Positions 44,072 to 53,233 of a stretch of 64,000 nucleotides of DNA are shown here, one piece after another. Position numbers and translations under genes: made by a program. The number at the start of each line of letters is the position of its first letter. Positions within the stretch are counted from its first letter, which is position 1. The stretch lies in the NCBI GenBank assembly GCA_900545025.1, contig UQXH01000003.1:49482-113481 (forward strand). Direction: 5' to 3'. The notes below the pieces were generated by a model. It did not search any database, was not told the origin of the DNA, and saw only the letters and a list, made by a program, of their open reading frames with translations. Origin of the DNA: an uncultured Phascolarctobacterium sp. Lineage in GTDB: Bacteria > Bacillota > Negativicutes > Acidaminococcales > Acidaminococcaceae.

Positions 44072-46405
44072 TTATCTTTTCTTTCTGCGTTTTTTAGACG
44101 TTTTATCTTTGGCGCGCTTGCCGCTGCGTCTGCCCGGCTGCTTATTTTTTGCGCCTTTGCCGTCTTTTTCCTTTTTTTTCTTACTGCCGGCATAGACTTC
44201 CGAGCGCTTCTGTCCGTAAGCAGAGTTATGGCTTTGCTTGCTCAGCAGCTGCTGACGGATATGCTCGCGCACACCGTCGTTTTCGCCAGCCATAATAAAA
44301 TCGATGCTTACTTCGGCAATATTAACCTGCAAAACCTCGATGCGCACCTTATCGCCCAGGCGGTACTGCTTCTTGGTATGCGTACCTACCAGCGCATATC
44401 TGTCTTCATAAAATTCATAGTAATCATCCATCAGACTGGAAATATGTACCAGGCCTTCGACACCGTTAGGCAGCTCTACAAACATGCCAAAAGCGGTAAC
44501 GCCGGAGATAACTCCGTCAAATTCCTCGCCGATATGTTCAGCCATATATTCAGCTTTTTTCAACTCTACCGTAGCACGTTCTGCTTCTGCGGCAGCTCTT
44601 TCTCTGATAGAGGAATGTTCTGCAATTACATCCAGTTCGTCACTCAAAGCCTCCGCCTGCTCACTGGTCAGCTTCGGCTGCTGCATCCACTGACGCAGGA
44701 GTCTGTGTACAATAAGGTCCGGGTAACGTCTGATAGGTGAAGTAAAGTGAGTGTAATATTTCGCTGCCAAGCCGAAATGTCCGATATTTTCCGTCTGATA
44801 AACGGCCTGCTTCATGGAACGCAAAGCAACAGTATTTACCAGACGCTCCTCGGGACGCCCTGCCATAGCCTGGACCGCTTTCTGTACTTCCAGCGGCTTA
44901 GTTTCTTCGCTTACCTTGAATTTGACGTTGAAGTTAGCCAGCAAGCGTGCCAAATCCTGCATCTTATCTTCTGCCGGCAAATCGTGCACGCGATATACAA
45001 ACGGCCATTTCTGCCTGCTCATATGCTGCGCCACAGTTTCGTTGGCAGACAGCATAAACTCTTCGATAATCTGCTCCGCATCACCATGAATACGATTTAC
45101 GATTTCAATGGGTTTAAGCTTTTCATCTAAAATGACCTTCTGCTCCGGCAAGTCAAAATCAATAGCGCCGCGTTTTACACGCTTAGCATGTAGTATACCG
45201 CGCAGTTCATCCATCAATGCTACCATATCGAGAATATCGTTGTATTTTTCTCGCAGTTCTGCATTACCGGCTAATATTTCCCGGACAATATTATAGCTCA
45301 GACGATGACGCACATGGATAACCGCCGGAAAGATTTCATAGTCTAAAATCTTTCCCTTGCGGTCAATGTGCATCTCACAGCCCATAGCCAGTCTGTCCTC
45401 ACCGGCATTCAGGCTGCAGATACCGTTGGAAAGCCGCTCCGGCAGCATGGGCAGTACTCTGTCTACCAGATAAACACTGGTACCGCGCTGCCTTGCTTCC
45501 TTATCCAGCACAGATTTTTCTTTTACATAATAGCTGACATCCGCAATGTACACACCTAACAAGAACTCATCCTTGCTGAGTTGCTGCACGTACACAGCAT
45601 CATCCAGATCCTTGGCATCCTCGCCGTCGATAGTTACGATAGTCCTGTCACGCAGGTCGCGGCGTCCTTCCATTTCAGTCTTTTTAATGCTGCGCGGCAC
45701 TTTTTTAGAAGCTTCAATAACCTCCGTTGGAAATTCCAGTGGCAAATCATTTTGTTTAATAATAGACAGAATCTCTAAACCCACATCACCGGGATTGCCC
45801 AATACTTCTACAATCTTACCTTCAGCGCTGCGGTGCTCCTGCGGCCACTCGGTAATCTCTACAACTACCTTTTGTTCTTCTTTGGCGCCGTTAAAATTAC
45901 GCCGCATAATATAGATGTCCTGACCAATACGTTTGTCATCGGGCACTACGAAAGCAAAATCGCCATTTCTGTGAAAAGTTCCGACCACCTTATCGTTAGC
46001 ATGAGTGATAATCCTGATAATCTCGCCTTCCGGCTTCTTACCATGGGTATCGTTATTCACTCTGGCCATAACCCGGTCATTATTCATCGCTCCGTTCAAG
46101 GCGCGGGGCGGAATAAATACATCCGGTCTTTCTCCCTTGTTATCCGGGATTACAAAGCCAAAGCCTTTGCTGGTCAGCTGGAAACGGCCGGTAACCAATC
46201 CCATTTTTTCCGGCAAACCGTAGGTTTCAAACCTCGTCCTGACAATCTCACCGTTAGCCTCCAAAGCCATCAGCTCCTGCCAGAACTTAGTAGCGCTGCA
46301 GCCCTCACCACAGATGGCATCCAGCAAATCTTCGCCCGTCATAGGTGCATAGCTGCTGTCACGCATACATTCTAAAATTTTTTCTTTAATATTCTTATTC
46401 TGCAT
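44072..46405 (-). CDS. rnr: Ribonuclease R
   Basis: 777-residue 3'-5' exoribonuclease. N-terminal winged-helix and cold-shock domains, RNB catalytic domain with TIDGEDAKDLDDAVYV (metal-binding Asp residues, about 255-270), an S1 domain about 635-715 (GVISGVTAFGMFVELPNGVEGLVH) and a long Lys-rich tail (about 735-777), which in other species binds tmRNA-SmpB. Starts 2 bp after the thioesterase gene. Confidence 0.96.
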   Translation of the reverse strand: MQNKNIKEKILECMRDSSYAPMTGEDLLDAICGEGCSATKFWQELMALEANGEIVRTRFETYGLPEKMGLVTGRFQLTSKGFGFVIPDNKGERPDVFIPPRALNGAMNNDRVMARVNNDTHGKKPEGEIIRIITHANDKVVGTFHRNGDFAFVVPDDKRIGQDIYIMRRNFNGAKEEQKVVVEITEWPQEHRSAEGKIVEVLGNPGDVGLEILSIIKQNDLPLEFPTEVIEASKKVPRSIKKTEMEGRRDLRDRTIVTIDGEDAKDLDDAVYVQQLSKDEFLLGVYIADVSYYVKEKSVLDKEARQRGTSVYLVDRVLPMLPERLSNGICSLNAGEDRLAMGCEMHIDRKGKILDYEIFPAVIHVRHRLSYNIVREILAGNAELREKYNDILDMVALMDELRGILHAKRVKRGAIDFDLPEQKVILDEKLKPIEIVNRIHGDAEQIIEEFMLSANETVAQHMSRQKWPFVYRVHDLPAEDKMQDLARLLANFNVKFKVSEETKPLEVQKAVQAMAGRPEERLVNTVALRSMKQAVYQTENIGHFGLAAKYYTHFTSPIRRYPDLIVHRLLRQWMQQPKLTSEQAEALSDELDVIAEHSSIRERAAAEAERATVELKKAEYMAEHIGEEFDGVISGVTAFGMFVELPNGVEGLVHISSLMDDYYEFYEDRYALVGTHTKKQYRLGDKVRIEVLQVNIAEVSIDFIMAGENDGVREHIRQQLLSKQSHNSAYGQKRSEVYAGSKKKKEKDGKGAKNKQPGRRSGKRAKDKTSKKRRKKR

Positions 46406-46407
46406 TT

Positions 46408-46818
46408 TTACTCCTCAAGCATCATCTTGGACAGTGATTCTGCCAACACAGCGCCGTCCTTGTCAACTATCTGCCCCTGCATTTCTACCAGGCGGCCTTT
46501 ACGCCTTATCTCCTTACCAATGCAGAGAACTTCTTCGCCAATTACCAACGGCTTCCGATAACGTATTTCTATTTTTGCCGTGTAGGCAGGTTTGCCTTCC
46601 TTGCAATACAGATAATTGCCTGTAACCTCGTCCAACAGGACAGCCACCAAACCGCCATGCATCCTGCCTGTATAACTCTGATGCTGCTTTTGTGGGGTAA
46701 AATAAGCCAGGCATTTTTCTTCATCCAATTCAAAACGCATATGCAAGCCGCCGGGATTATCCTTCCCACAGGCAAAACACCAGGTATATTCACTGTTATT
46801 CAATAATTCTTTGTTCAT
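46408..46818 (-). CDS. PaaI-family hot-dog thioesterase
   Basis: 136 residues. Central helix and strand HQSYTGRMHGGLVAVLLDEVTGNY matches the HGG..A...D core of PaaI/YbgC hot-dog thioesterases that hydrolyse acyl-CoA or acyl-ACP. The Cys pair CFACGKDNPGGLHM at the N-terminus is typical of one subgroup. ATG at 46818 lies one base after the esterase stop. Substrate unknown. Confidence 0.85.
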   Translation of the reverse strand: MNKELLNNSEYTWCFACGKDNPGGLHMRFELDEEKCLAYFTPQKQHQSYTGRMHGGLVAVLLDEVTGNYLYCKEGKPAYTAKIEIRYRKPLVIGEEVLCIGKEIRRKGRLVEMQGQIVDKDGAVLAESLSKMMLEE

Positions 46819-46819
46819 C

Positions 46820-47560
46820 CTACTCACTTCTGAAAAATTCACTTATCTTTTTAAATACTTCTTCTCTTTCAATATCCAACGTCAAAATATGGCCGCTGCT
46901 ACGATACCAGACCAGCTCTTTACACTGGCTGCCTAAATGCTCGTAAATATACGCAGCGCTGGAAGGCTTCACCGTATGCTCCACAGTTGATTGCATGATA
47001 AGGCAAGGTATGGTTATCTGCGGCAGCAGTTTCTGCTTGCACAGCTCAGTCAGAGCAAAAAGACTGCTCAAGGGCTTGACCGGCATCACATTATAAGCCA
47101 GATTATATTTTTCCGCCGTAAAATAATTGCGTTTTTTCTTTCTCAGATAATGGATAAAATACTTTAAGAACGGCAGCAGCGGCGCGCGCCAGTCCTGCAC
47201 ATAAATAGGCGCCGCCATAAAGACCGCCTTAGTAACCGGCAGTTTTGCGGCAACCACCATAGCCAGCAAACCGCCCATGGAAAGGCCTGCCACCATTACC
47301 TCACGGCAGCACTGTTGCAATCTGTAAAAGCCCCGTTCTGCCTCCGAATACCAGTCCTGCCAATTGGTTTCGTTCAGCTCCTGCGGCACAGTACCATGTC
47401 CCGGTAACCGCACGCCCAAGACAGTATAGCCTTCCTGCTGCAGATGCTCTCCCAGCAGGCGCATTTCTGCAGGAGTCCCTGTATAGCCATGAATCAAAAG
47501 CACGCCTTTGCTATTATTCCCGGCAAGAAAAAATTCTTCTGCTCCATCAATAACTTTCAC
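46820..47560 (-). CDS. Est30-like carboxylesterase (alpha/beta hydrolase)
   Basis: 246 residues. Oxyanion region LLIHGYTGTPAEMR, nucleophile GLSMGG (about 92) and catalytic His in SSGHILTLD. In the position of the usual acid residue the sequence reads STVEHTVKPSSA, with Glu where relatives have Asp. GTG start at 47560 has AGGAGG 6 nt upstream; the TTG two codons earlier is too close. It sits between secG/hppA and rnr, where Bacillus also has est. Confidence 0.87.
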   Translation of the reverse strand: MKVIDGAEEFFLAGNNSKGVLLIHGYTGTPAEMRLLGEHLQQEGYTVLGVRLPGHGTVPQELNETNWQDWYSEAERGFYRLQQCCREVMVAGLSMGGLLAMVVAAKLPVTKAVFMAAPIYVQDWRAPLLPFLKYFIHYLRKKKRNYFTAEKYNLAYNVMPVKPLSSLFALTELCKQKLLPQITIPCLIMQSTVEHTVKPSSAAYIYEHLGSQCKELVWYRSSGHILTLDIEREEVFKKISEFFRSE

Positions 47561-47676
47561 ATACAACCTCCTGCAATAAAATACATGTTAATTATAACAT
47601 ATAACACCTAAGCAATACCATGCTGTTACGACCAGCATTGTAATAAATTGGTAAACATCTTCATAAAATTATGCAT

Positions 47677-47708
47677 AAAAAAACACCCGCAATAATGCGG
47701 GTGTTTTA
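47677..47708 (-). terminator. Terminator after hppA
   Basis: Minus-strand stem AAACACCCGCA / TGCGGGTGTTT with 4-nt loop, then TTTTTATG. Confidence 0.88.
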
Positions 47709-47714
47709 CATTGC

Positions 47715-49736
47715 TTATTTGAAGAGGTTCAGCAGGATACCGCCATGTACAGCCAGTACAGGAGCGAATACCAGAGCAACAATGGTCATCAGTTTGATAA
47801 GGATGTTCATTGCCGGTCCGGAAGTATCTTTGAACGGATCGCCTACGGTATCGCCGGTTACAGCAGCTTTGTGAGCTTCGCTGCCTTTGCCGCCATGTAC
47901 ACCGGATTCGATGTATTTCTTAGCGTTATCCCATGCGCCGCCTGCGTTTGCCATCAGGATAGCAACCAGTACACCGGAGGACAGTGCGCCGCCTACCATG
48001 CCGCCCAGAGCTTCAGTACCGAACAGGAAGCCCATAGCGATAGGAGCGATAATTGCCAGGATACCGGGCAGCATCATTTCATGCAGTGCAGCTGCGGTGG
48101 AGATATCAACGCATTTACGATAGTCAGCAGTAGCTTTGCCTTCCAGCAGACCGGGGATTTCACGGAACTGACGGCGAACTTCTTCAATCATCTGATAAGC
48201 AGCCTTACCAACAGATTCCATGGTCAGAGCGCCGAACACGAACGGCAGAGTTGCGCCGATGAAGAGGCCAACCAGGGTTACAGGGTTCAGCAGGTCGATA
48301 ACTTTCAGGTTAACAGTATGAGCATAAGCAGAGAACAGTGCCAGTGCGGTCAGCGCAGCGGAACCGATTGCAAAGCCTTTACCGATAGCAGCGGTAGTGT
48401 TACCAACGGAGTCAAGTTTATCGGTGATTTCACGTACTTCGTGAGGCAGTTCGGACATTTCAGCGATACCGCCGGCATTATCGGCGATAGGACCGTAAGC
48501 GTCAACTGCAACAGTCAGGCCGGTAGTAGACAGCATACCTACCGCAGCCAGTGCGATACCGAACAGACCCATACCGGGGTTGGTAGCGCCGCCCATTACG
48601 AAGAAAGAAATGATTACGCCGATGCAGATAAAGAGCATGGGCCAGAAGGTAGAATACATACCAACAGCAAGACCGGAAATAATGGTGGTTGCCGGGCCGG
48701 TTTCAGATTGCTGAGCAATCTTTTTAACACTGCCGTAATCAGCAGAAGTATAAATCTCGGTAATCTTACCAATCAGCATACCTACGATCAGGCCTGCTGC
48801 AATAGCATAGAATGCATTCAGAGAATCGAACAGGTTGCTGGACAGGTAAGCAGCAGCAGCGATTACGATTACGCCGCCGATATAGGTGCCGCTGTTAAGA
48901 GCAGCCTGCGGGTTTTGAGATTTGCTGTTACGTGCAAACATAACGCCGATGATAGAAGCAATGATGCCGCATACAGCCAGCAGGAATACGAATTCCACGC
49001 CTTCGCCTTGCGGATAAGCAACAGCACCGAGGGTCAGTGCGGAAATGATTGCGCCAACATAGGATTCAAAAAGGTCAGCGCCCATACCTGCAACGTCGCC
49101 TACGTTATCGCCTACGTTATCGGCAATGGTAGCAGGGTTACGCGGGTCATCTTCAGGGATGCCTGCTTCAACTTTACCAACAAGGTCAGCGCCAACGTCA
49201 GCAGCTTTGGTGTAGATACCGCCGCCAACACGGGCAAACAATGCAATGGAGCTTGCGCCCAGGCCGAAACCGGTAACGATGTCGATGTTCTGGTCAAATA
49301 CAAAATAAGCGATGGTTACGCCGGCAATACCCAGGCCAACAACACCCAGGCCCATTACAGCGCCGCCGGAGAAAGCGATTTTCAGAGCTTCGCTCATGCC
49401 GTGACGTGCAGCTTCTGCAGTACGTACATTAGCTTTGGTAGCAACAGTCATGCCGAGGTAGCCTGCGCAGATGGAGAACAGAGCGCCGCCAACAAAGCAT
49501 ACTGCGGTAGATACGGATAAGAACATGGAAATAATGATGGCAACTACTACGATGAATGCGGCAAGATATTTGTATTCTCTGTACAAGAACGCCATAGCGC
49601 CTTCATGGATGTAACCGGAGATTTCTTTCATGCGGTCGTTACCGGCACTTGCCTTGCCGATTGCGCCGCTGAGCATCATAGCAACCGCCAGTGCTATAAC
49701 GCCAACGATTAAGGATACTGTTAAATAAGTACTCAA
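47715..49736 (-). CDS. hppA: K+-dependent membrane-bound pyrophosphatase
   Basis: 673-residue, about 16-span ion pump driven by pyrophosphate hydrolysis. Catalytic acidic loops DVGADLVGKVE, DNVGDNVGDVAGMGADLFESY and the second set near the C-terminus (DNAKKYIE) are present. GNTTAAIGKGFAIG has Ala where K+-independent forms have Lys, so it is the K+-dependent class, which pumps Na+ or H+. TTG start. Inserted between secG and est in the otherwise Bacillus-like order. Confidence 0.95.
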   Translation of the reverse strand: MSTYLTVSLIVGVIALAVAMMLSGAIGKASAGNDRMKEISGYIHEGAMAFLYREYKYLAAFIVVVAIIISMFLSVSTAVCFVGGALFSICAGYLGMTVATKANVRTAEAARHGMSEALKIAFSGGAVMGLGVVGLGIAGVTIAYFVFDQNIDIVTGFGLGASSIALFARVGGGIYTKAADVGADLVGKVEAGIPEDDPRNPATIADNVGDNVGDVAGMGADLFESYVGAIISALTLGAVAYPQGEGVEFVFLLAVCGIIASIIGVMFARNSKSQNPQAALNSGTYIGGVIVIAAAAYLSSNLFDSLNAFYAIAAGLIVGMLIGKITEIYTSADYGSVKKIAQQSETGPATTIISGLAVGMYSTFWPMLFICIGVIISFFVMGGATNPGMGLFGIALAAVGMLSTTGLTVAVDAYGPIADNAGGIAEMSELPHEVREITDKLDSVGNTTAAIGKGFAIGSAALTALALFSAYAHTVNLKVIDLLNPVTLVGLFIGATLPFVFGALTMESVGKAAYQMIEEVRRQFREIPGLLEGKATADYRKCVDISTAAALHEMMLPGILAIIAPIAMGFLFGTEALGGMVGGALSSGVLVAILMANAGGAWDNAKKYIESGVHGGKGSEAHKAAVTGDTVGDPFKDTSGPAMNILIKLMTIVALVFAPVLAVHGGILLNLFK

Positions 49737-49808
49737 AACCTTAACCCCTTTCTTTTTTTATAAAATTTTTAAAAATTAAGAACGCACAGGCGCTCTTTTT
49801 AACATAAT

Positions 49809-50036
49809 TCAGGCATTCAGCTTCGCCAACGCCAGAGTAATTACCGCAAAAGCACAGCCAAGCACGATTGTCGCTTTTGCCATCAAAGTATCGAGGTCAT
49901 TGCCCTTACCGAAAAAAGCACCGTCACTGCCGCCAAAAGTACCGCCCACACCGCCTTTGCCGGACTGCAGCAATACTGCGCCAATGAGAGCTATACAAAC
50001 GATAAATTCAAGAACCATCAGAACAGTCTCAAGCAC
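49809..50036 (-). CDS. secG: Preprotein translocase subunit SecG
   Basis: 75 residues, two membrane segments (about 2-22 and 50-72) flanking the conserved LLQSGKGGVGGTFGGSDGAFFGK. Accessory part of SecYEG. GTG at 50036 has AAGGAGG 8 nt upstream; earlier in-frame codons lie before that site. Confidence 0.95.
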   Translation of the reverse strand: MLETVLMVLEFIVCIALIGAVLLQSGKGGVGGTFGGSDGAFFGKGNDLDTLMAKATIVLGCAFAVITLALAKLNA

Positions 50037-50154
50037 AGAACTTACCTCCTTACTCACTAATACCATAGTATTTTATCACACTTTATATAAGCTTACAACG
50101 AAATTTTTTAAAATAATTCACAATCTGAGTATTTCATTTTTTTATTTACAAAAT

Positions 50155-51855
50155 TCACAGACGCTGCAGCGAATCATATTCCGGGACAACTATATAACGC
50201 CCTTTATTGTTAATCAATCCCCATTTGCCACCCGCCTGTACAAGGGCAGTATCGATCTGCAACGGTCCTGCTTTCTCAATATCTTCCTGCAAAAGTACCT
50301 TCACCACGCCGCTGCGGTCGATAATGCAGTAACGCCCCTTAGTATTGCGTACGACGGCAAAATCACCGTAAAAAGGCGTAGCCTCTGACCAGTAATTCCA
50401 CATTGCCTGCCGAAACTGCCTGTCCACATAACTCCAGCGGCTCTGTGTAACCTTGACAGGCGCCAGCCCGTTGACGAAATTAGCAGCATCATAATAACCG
50501 CTTTTTAATTCTCCTTTGCCAAGAGCATAGAAACCGCTGCCCTCAGCATCCTTGATAACTACCATATCACCGCTGTCCAAGTCAATCTCGCTGACATCAT
50601 CATAAGCAGGCGGCATCAGATAACTGCCGTCCAGCTCATAATAAGCTGGTTTATCGTTTATCAGGGAAACAACTTTGCCGTCGATGATTTCCGAATTAAA
50701 ATCATTAGTCGTAGGAATCAGCATCTCTCCTTTTGCATCTGTATAGCCAAACTTCAATACCGTATCATAAAAACTCTTGCCTACGCCCGGTATGGTAGGG
50801 ATGCCGGCCACCATGGTAAAAGCTGACTGCAGAAGACCGCCTAAAGAAACATTATGCCTTGTACGGGTTATCTGGTATATCTCACTATCCAGCTTTTTAA
50901 AAGTCGCTGCCTTAAAAGCAAATTGCTCCTGCCCTACCGCATCTATAAAATGGAAGGCGCCGTCATCTTTAAAGACTGCCAGCCCCTCCTTAAAGCCACG
51001 GATATAACGACCTGCCGGAGCCTGACACACCTTACTGCCCGCAGCGTCGATAAAATAACGTTCTTCGTCTTTGCTTACAAACGCCATACCCTCAGAAAAA
51101 GCTGCCGCCCTGTCAAACGCAGGCTGCAGCAGTATCTTGCCCTGACTGTCCATATAACCAAACTTATCAGCAGGCTTTACTGCTGCCAGTCCTTCAGAAA
51201 ATCTGCCGGCCGCTGCAAAAACCTGCTTGCTGCGCAGCTCTTTAGCGGCTGTATAATACCGGAAGCCATCAGCAGCGCCAACAATATAACCGCCCAGGCC
51301 GTCATCTGCTACGCTGTCATATTCGCAAGGCCAGATTATACTGCCGTCGGCAGCTACAGCTCCCATTTTATCCTGACGCTTGACAAAGAACTTGCCCTGT
51401 TCAAAACGTACTTCTTCATATATACACGGCAAAAGCTCCATGCCGCTGCTGTCAAGCACTCCCCAGCCTTTATCCCGTACCAGCCAGAGTCCATCCTGCC
51501 GCTTTACTCTTTTATACTGCAACGGAATGACGATATTGCCCCGACAATCACTTACGCCTACCCTGCCATCTTTTTTCAGTAAAAGATACTCCGCATCAAG
51601 CCTTCTGATTCGTTCAAATTCTACCGGCAGAATAAAAGTACCCTTGCTATCCACCACACCATAATTACCATTTTTTTCAGCAATATATACTTTATCAGCA
51701 CTCAATGCCTGTTCTTTCATCTGTTGCCAGGTCTGATGATGACGATACCGTGTCAGAACCTCATCAAACATGGAATGCTCGGCAGCATTAACCATACTGC
51801 TTCCCCACAGGCATACACATGCAGCGGCAGCTGCCACACAATATTTTAACTTCAT
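50155..51855 (-). CDS. Exported WG-repeat protein
   Basis: 566 residues. Signal peptide about 1-23 (ending VNAA). The mature part is a run of WG/KWG beta repeats about 30-40 residues each, of the form NYGVVDSKGTFILPVEFERIRRL, RVGVSDCRGNIVIPLQYKRV, GWGVLDSSGMELLPCIYEEV and KWGLINNKGRYIVVPEYDSL. Such proteins bind other proteins or the cell surface but no role is known. It follows eno after a terminator, before secG. An in-frame extension into eno is not real. Confidence 0.83.
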   Translation of the reverse strand: MKLKYCVAAAAACVCLWGSSMVNAAEHSMFDEVLTRYRHHQTWQQMKEQALSADKVYIAEKNGNYGVVDSKGTFILPVEFERIRRLDAEYLLLKKDGRVGVSDCRGNIVIPLQYKRVKRQDGLWLVRDKGWGVLDSSGMELLPCIYEEVRFEQGKFFVKRQDKMGAVAADGSIIWPCEYDSVADDGLGGYIVGAADGFRYYTAAKELRSKQVFAAAGRFSEGLAAVKPADKFGYMDSQGKILLQPAFDRAAAFSEGMAFVSKDEERYFIDAAGSKVCQAPAGRYIRGFKEGLAVFKDDGAFHFIDAVGQEQFAFKAATFKKLDSEIYQITRTRHNVSLGGLLQSAFTMVAGIPTIPGVGKSFYDTVLKFGYTDAKGEMLIPTTNDFNSEIIDGKVVSLINDKPAYYELDGSYLMPPAYDDVSEIDLDSGDMVVIKDAEGSGFYALGKGELKSGYYDAANFVNGLAPVKVTQSRWSYVDRQFRQAMWNYWSEATPFYGDFAVVRNTKGRYCIIDRSGVVKVLLQEDIEKAGPLQIDTALVQAGGKWGLINNKGRYIVVPEYDSLQRL

Positions 51856-51883
51856 TATTTTCCCGCTTTCCTGATTAAAAATA

Positions 51884-51917
51884 AAATAAGGGCAAAAGCC
51901 GTCAAGCCTTTGCCCTT
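51884..51917 (-). terminator. Terminator after eno
   Basis: Minus-strand hairpin AAGGGCAAAGGC / GCTTTTGCCCTT with a 5-nt loop, then ATTTTATTTTT. It separates the glycolytic operon from the WG gene. Confidence 0.85.
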
Positions 51918-51928
51918 TGATTATAACA

Positions 51929-53212
51929 TTATTGAATGTTATAGAAAACGTTTTTGCCGTTATATTTAGCAGCCTTGCCAAGATCTTCTTCGATACGCAG
52001 CAACTGGTTGTATTTAGCCACTCGGTCGGTACGTGCGGGAGCGCCGGTCTTAATCTGTCCGGCGTTAACAGCAACAGCGATGTCTGCCAGAGTAGTATCT
52101 TCGGTTTCACCGCTGCGGTGAGAAATAATGCAGGTATAGCCTGCGCGTTTAGCGGTTTCGATAGCGTTAAAGGTTTCAGTAAGAGTACCAATCTGATTTA
52201 CCTTAATCAGGATAGCATTAGCTACGCCTTTTTCGATGCCGGCTTTCAGACGTTCTTCATTGGTAACGAACAGATCATCGCCTACCAGCTGAACTTTGCC
52301 GCCCAGTTTATCGGTAAGAGCTTTCCAGCCTTCCCAGTCGTCCTCTGCCAGACCGTCTTCAATGGAAATGATAGGATATTTTTCGCACAGTGCAGCCAGA
52401 TAATCAACCATTTCAGCAGAAGTCTTCACGATACCTTCGCCTGCCAGGTTGTATTTGCCGTCTTCATACATTTCGCTGGAAGCAACGTCCAGAGCGATAA
52501 CGATGTCTTCTCCGGGTTTGTAACCAGCTTTTTCTACAGCTTCCAGAATTACTTCGATAGCTTCTTCATTGCATTTCAGGTCAGGAGCAAAGCCGCCTTC
52601 ATCACCCAGTGCAGTGCTGAGACCTTTAGATTTCAGCAAAGCTTTCAGGTTATGATAAATTTCTGCATTCATACGCAGAGCTTCTGCAAAGGATTTTGCC
52701 CCAACAGGCATAATCATAAATTCCTGAATATCAACATTGTTATCAGCATGCTGACCGCCGTTTAAAATATTCATCATCGGTACCGGCAGTTCTTTGGCAG
52801 CCACGCCGCCCAAGTACAGGTACAGCGGCAGACCAACAGAAGCAGCTGCAGCTTTTGCTACTGCCATGGATACGCCCAGGATAGCGTTGGCACCCAGTTT
52901 GCCTTTATTGGGAGTACCGTCAAGACGTACCAGCAGTTCGTCAATTTCAGTCTGACGGGTAGCTTCCAGACCGATTATTGCCTCGGCAATAACATCGTTA
53001 ACATTATCAACAGCTTTGGTAACGCCTTTGCCCAGATAACGTTCTTTATCACCGTCACGAAGTTCTACAGCTTCATGTACGCCGGTAGATGCGCCGGAGG
53101 GAACTGCAGCACGGCCAACAGCACCGTCTTCCAGGCATACTTCTACTTCCACAGTCGGATTGCCGCGGGAGTCAAGAATCTCACGAGCATAAACTTCAGT
53201 AATCATTGCCAT
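51929..53212 (-). CDS. eno: Enolase
   Basis: 427 residues; converts 2-phosphoglycerate to PEP. Mg2+ and catalytic residues lie in SIEDGLAEDDWEGW, VGDDLFVTN and LIKVNQIGTLTET; ISHRSGETEDTTLADIAVA is the signature. Last glycolytic gene in the cggR cluster. Confidence 0.98.
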   Translation of the reverse strand: MAMITEVYAREILDSRGNPTVEVEVCLEDGAVGRAAVPSGASTGVHEAVELRDGDKERYLGKGVTKAVDNVNDVIAEAIIGLEATRQTEIDELLVRLDGTPNKGKLGANAILGVSMAVAKAAAASVGLPLYLYLGGVAAKELPVPMMNILNGGQHADNNVDIQEFMIMPVGAKSFAEALRMNAEIYHNLKALLKSKGLSTALGDEGGFAPDLKCNEEAIEVILEAVEKAGYKPGEDIVIALDVASSEMYEDGKYNLAGEGIVKTSAEMVDYLAALCEKYPIISIEDGLAEDDWEGWKALTDKLGGKVQLVGDDLFVTNEERLKAGIEKGVANAILIKVNQIGTLTETFNAIETAKRAGYTCIISHRSGETEDTTLADIAVAVNAGQIKTGAPARTDRVAKYNQLLRIEEDLGKAAKYNGKNVFYNIQ

Positions 53213-53233
53213 AATCTTAACACCTCAAATTTA

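Noticed and set aside
47745..49520. 591-codon open frame opposite hppA
   Set aside because: It is a shadow of a strongly conserved pump gene, with low-complexity Ser/Cys/Gln-rich translation, no ribosome site and no family match.
51856..52191. N-terminal extension of the WG-repeat frame into eno
   Set aside because: The signal peptide begins at 51855 and the upstream part overlaps eno and a terminator.
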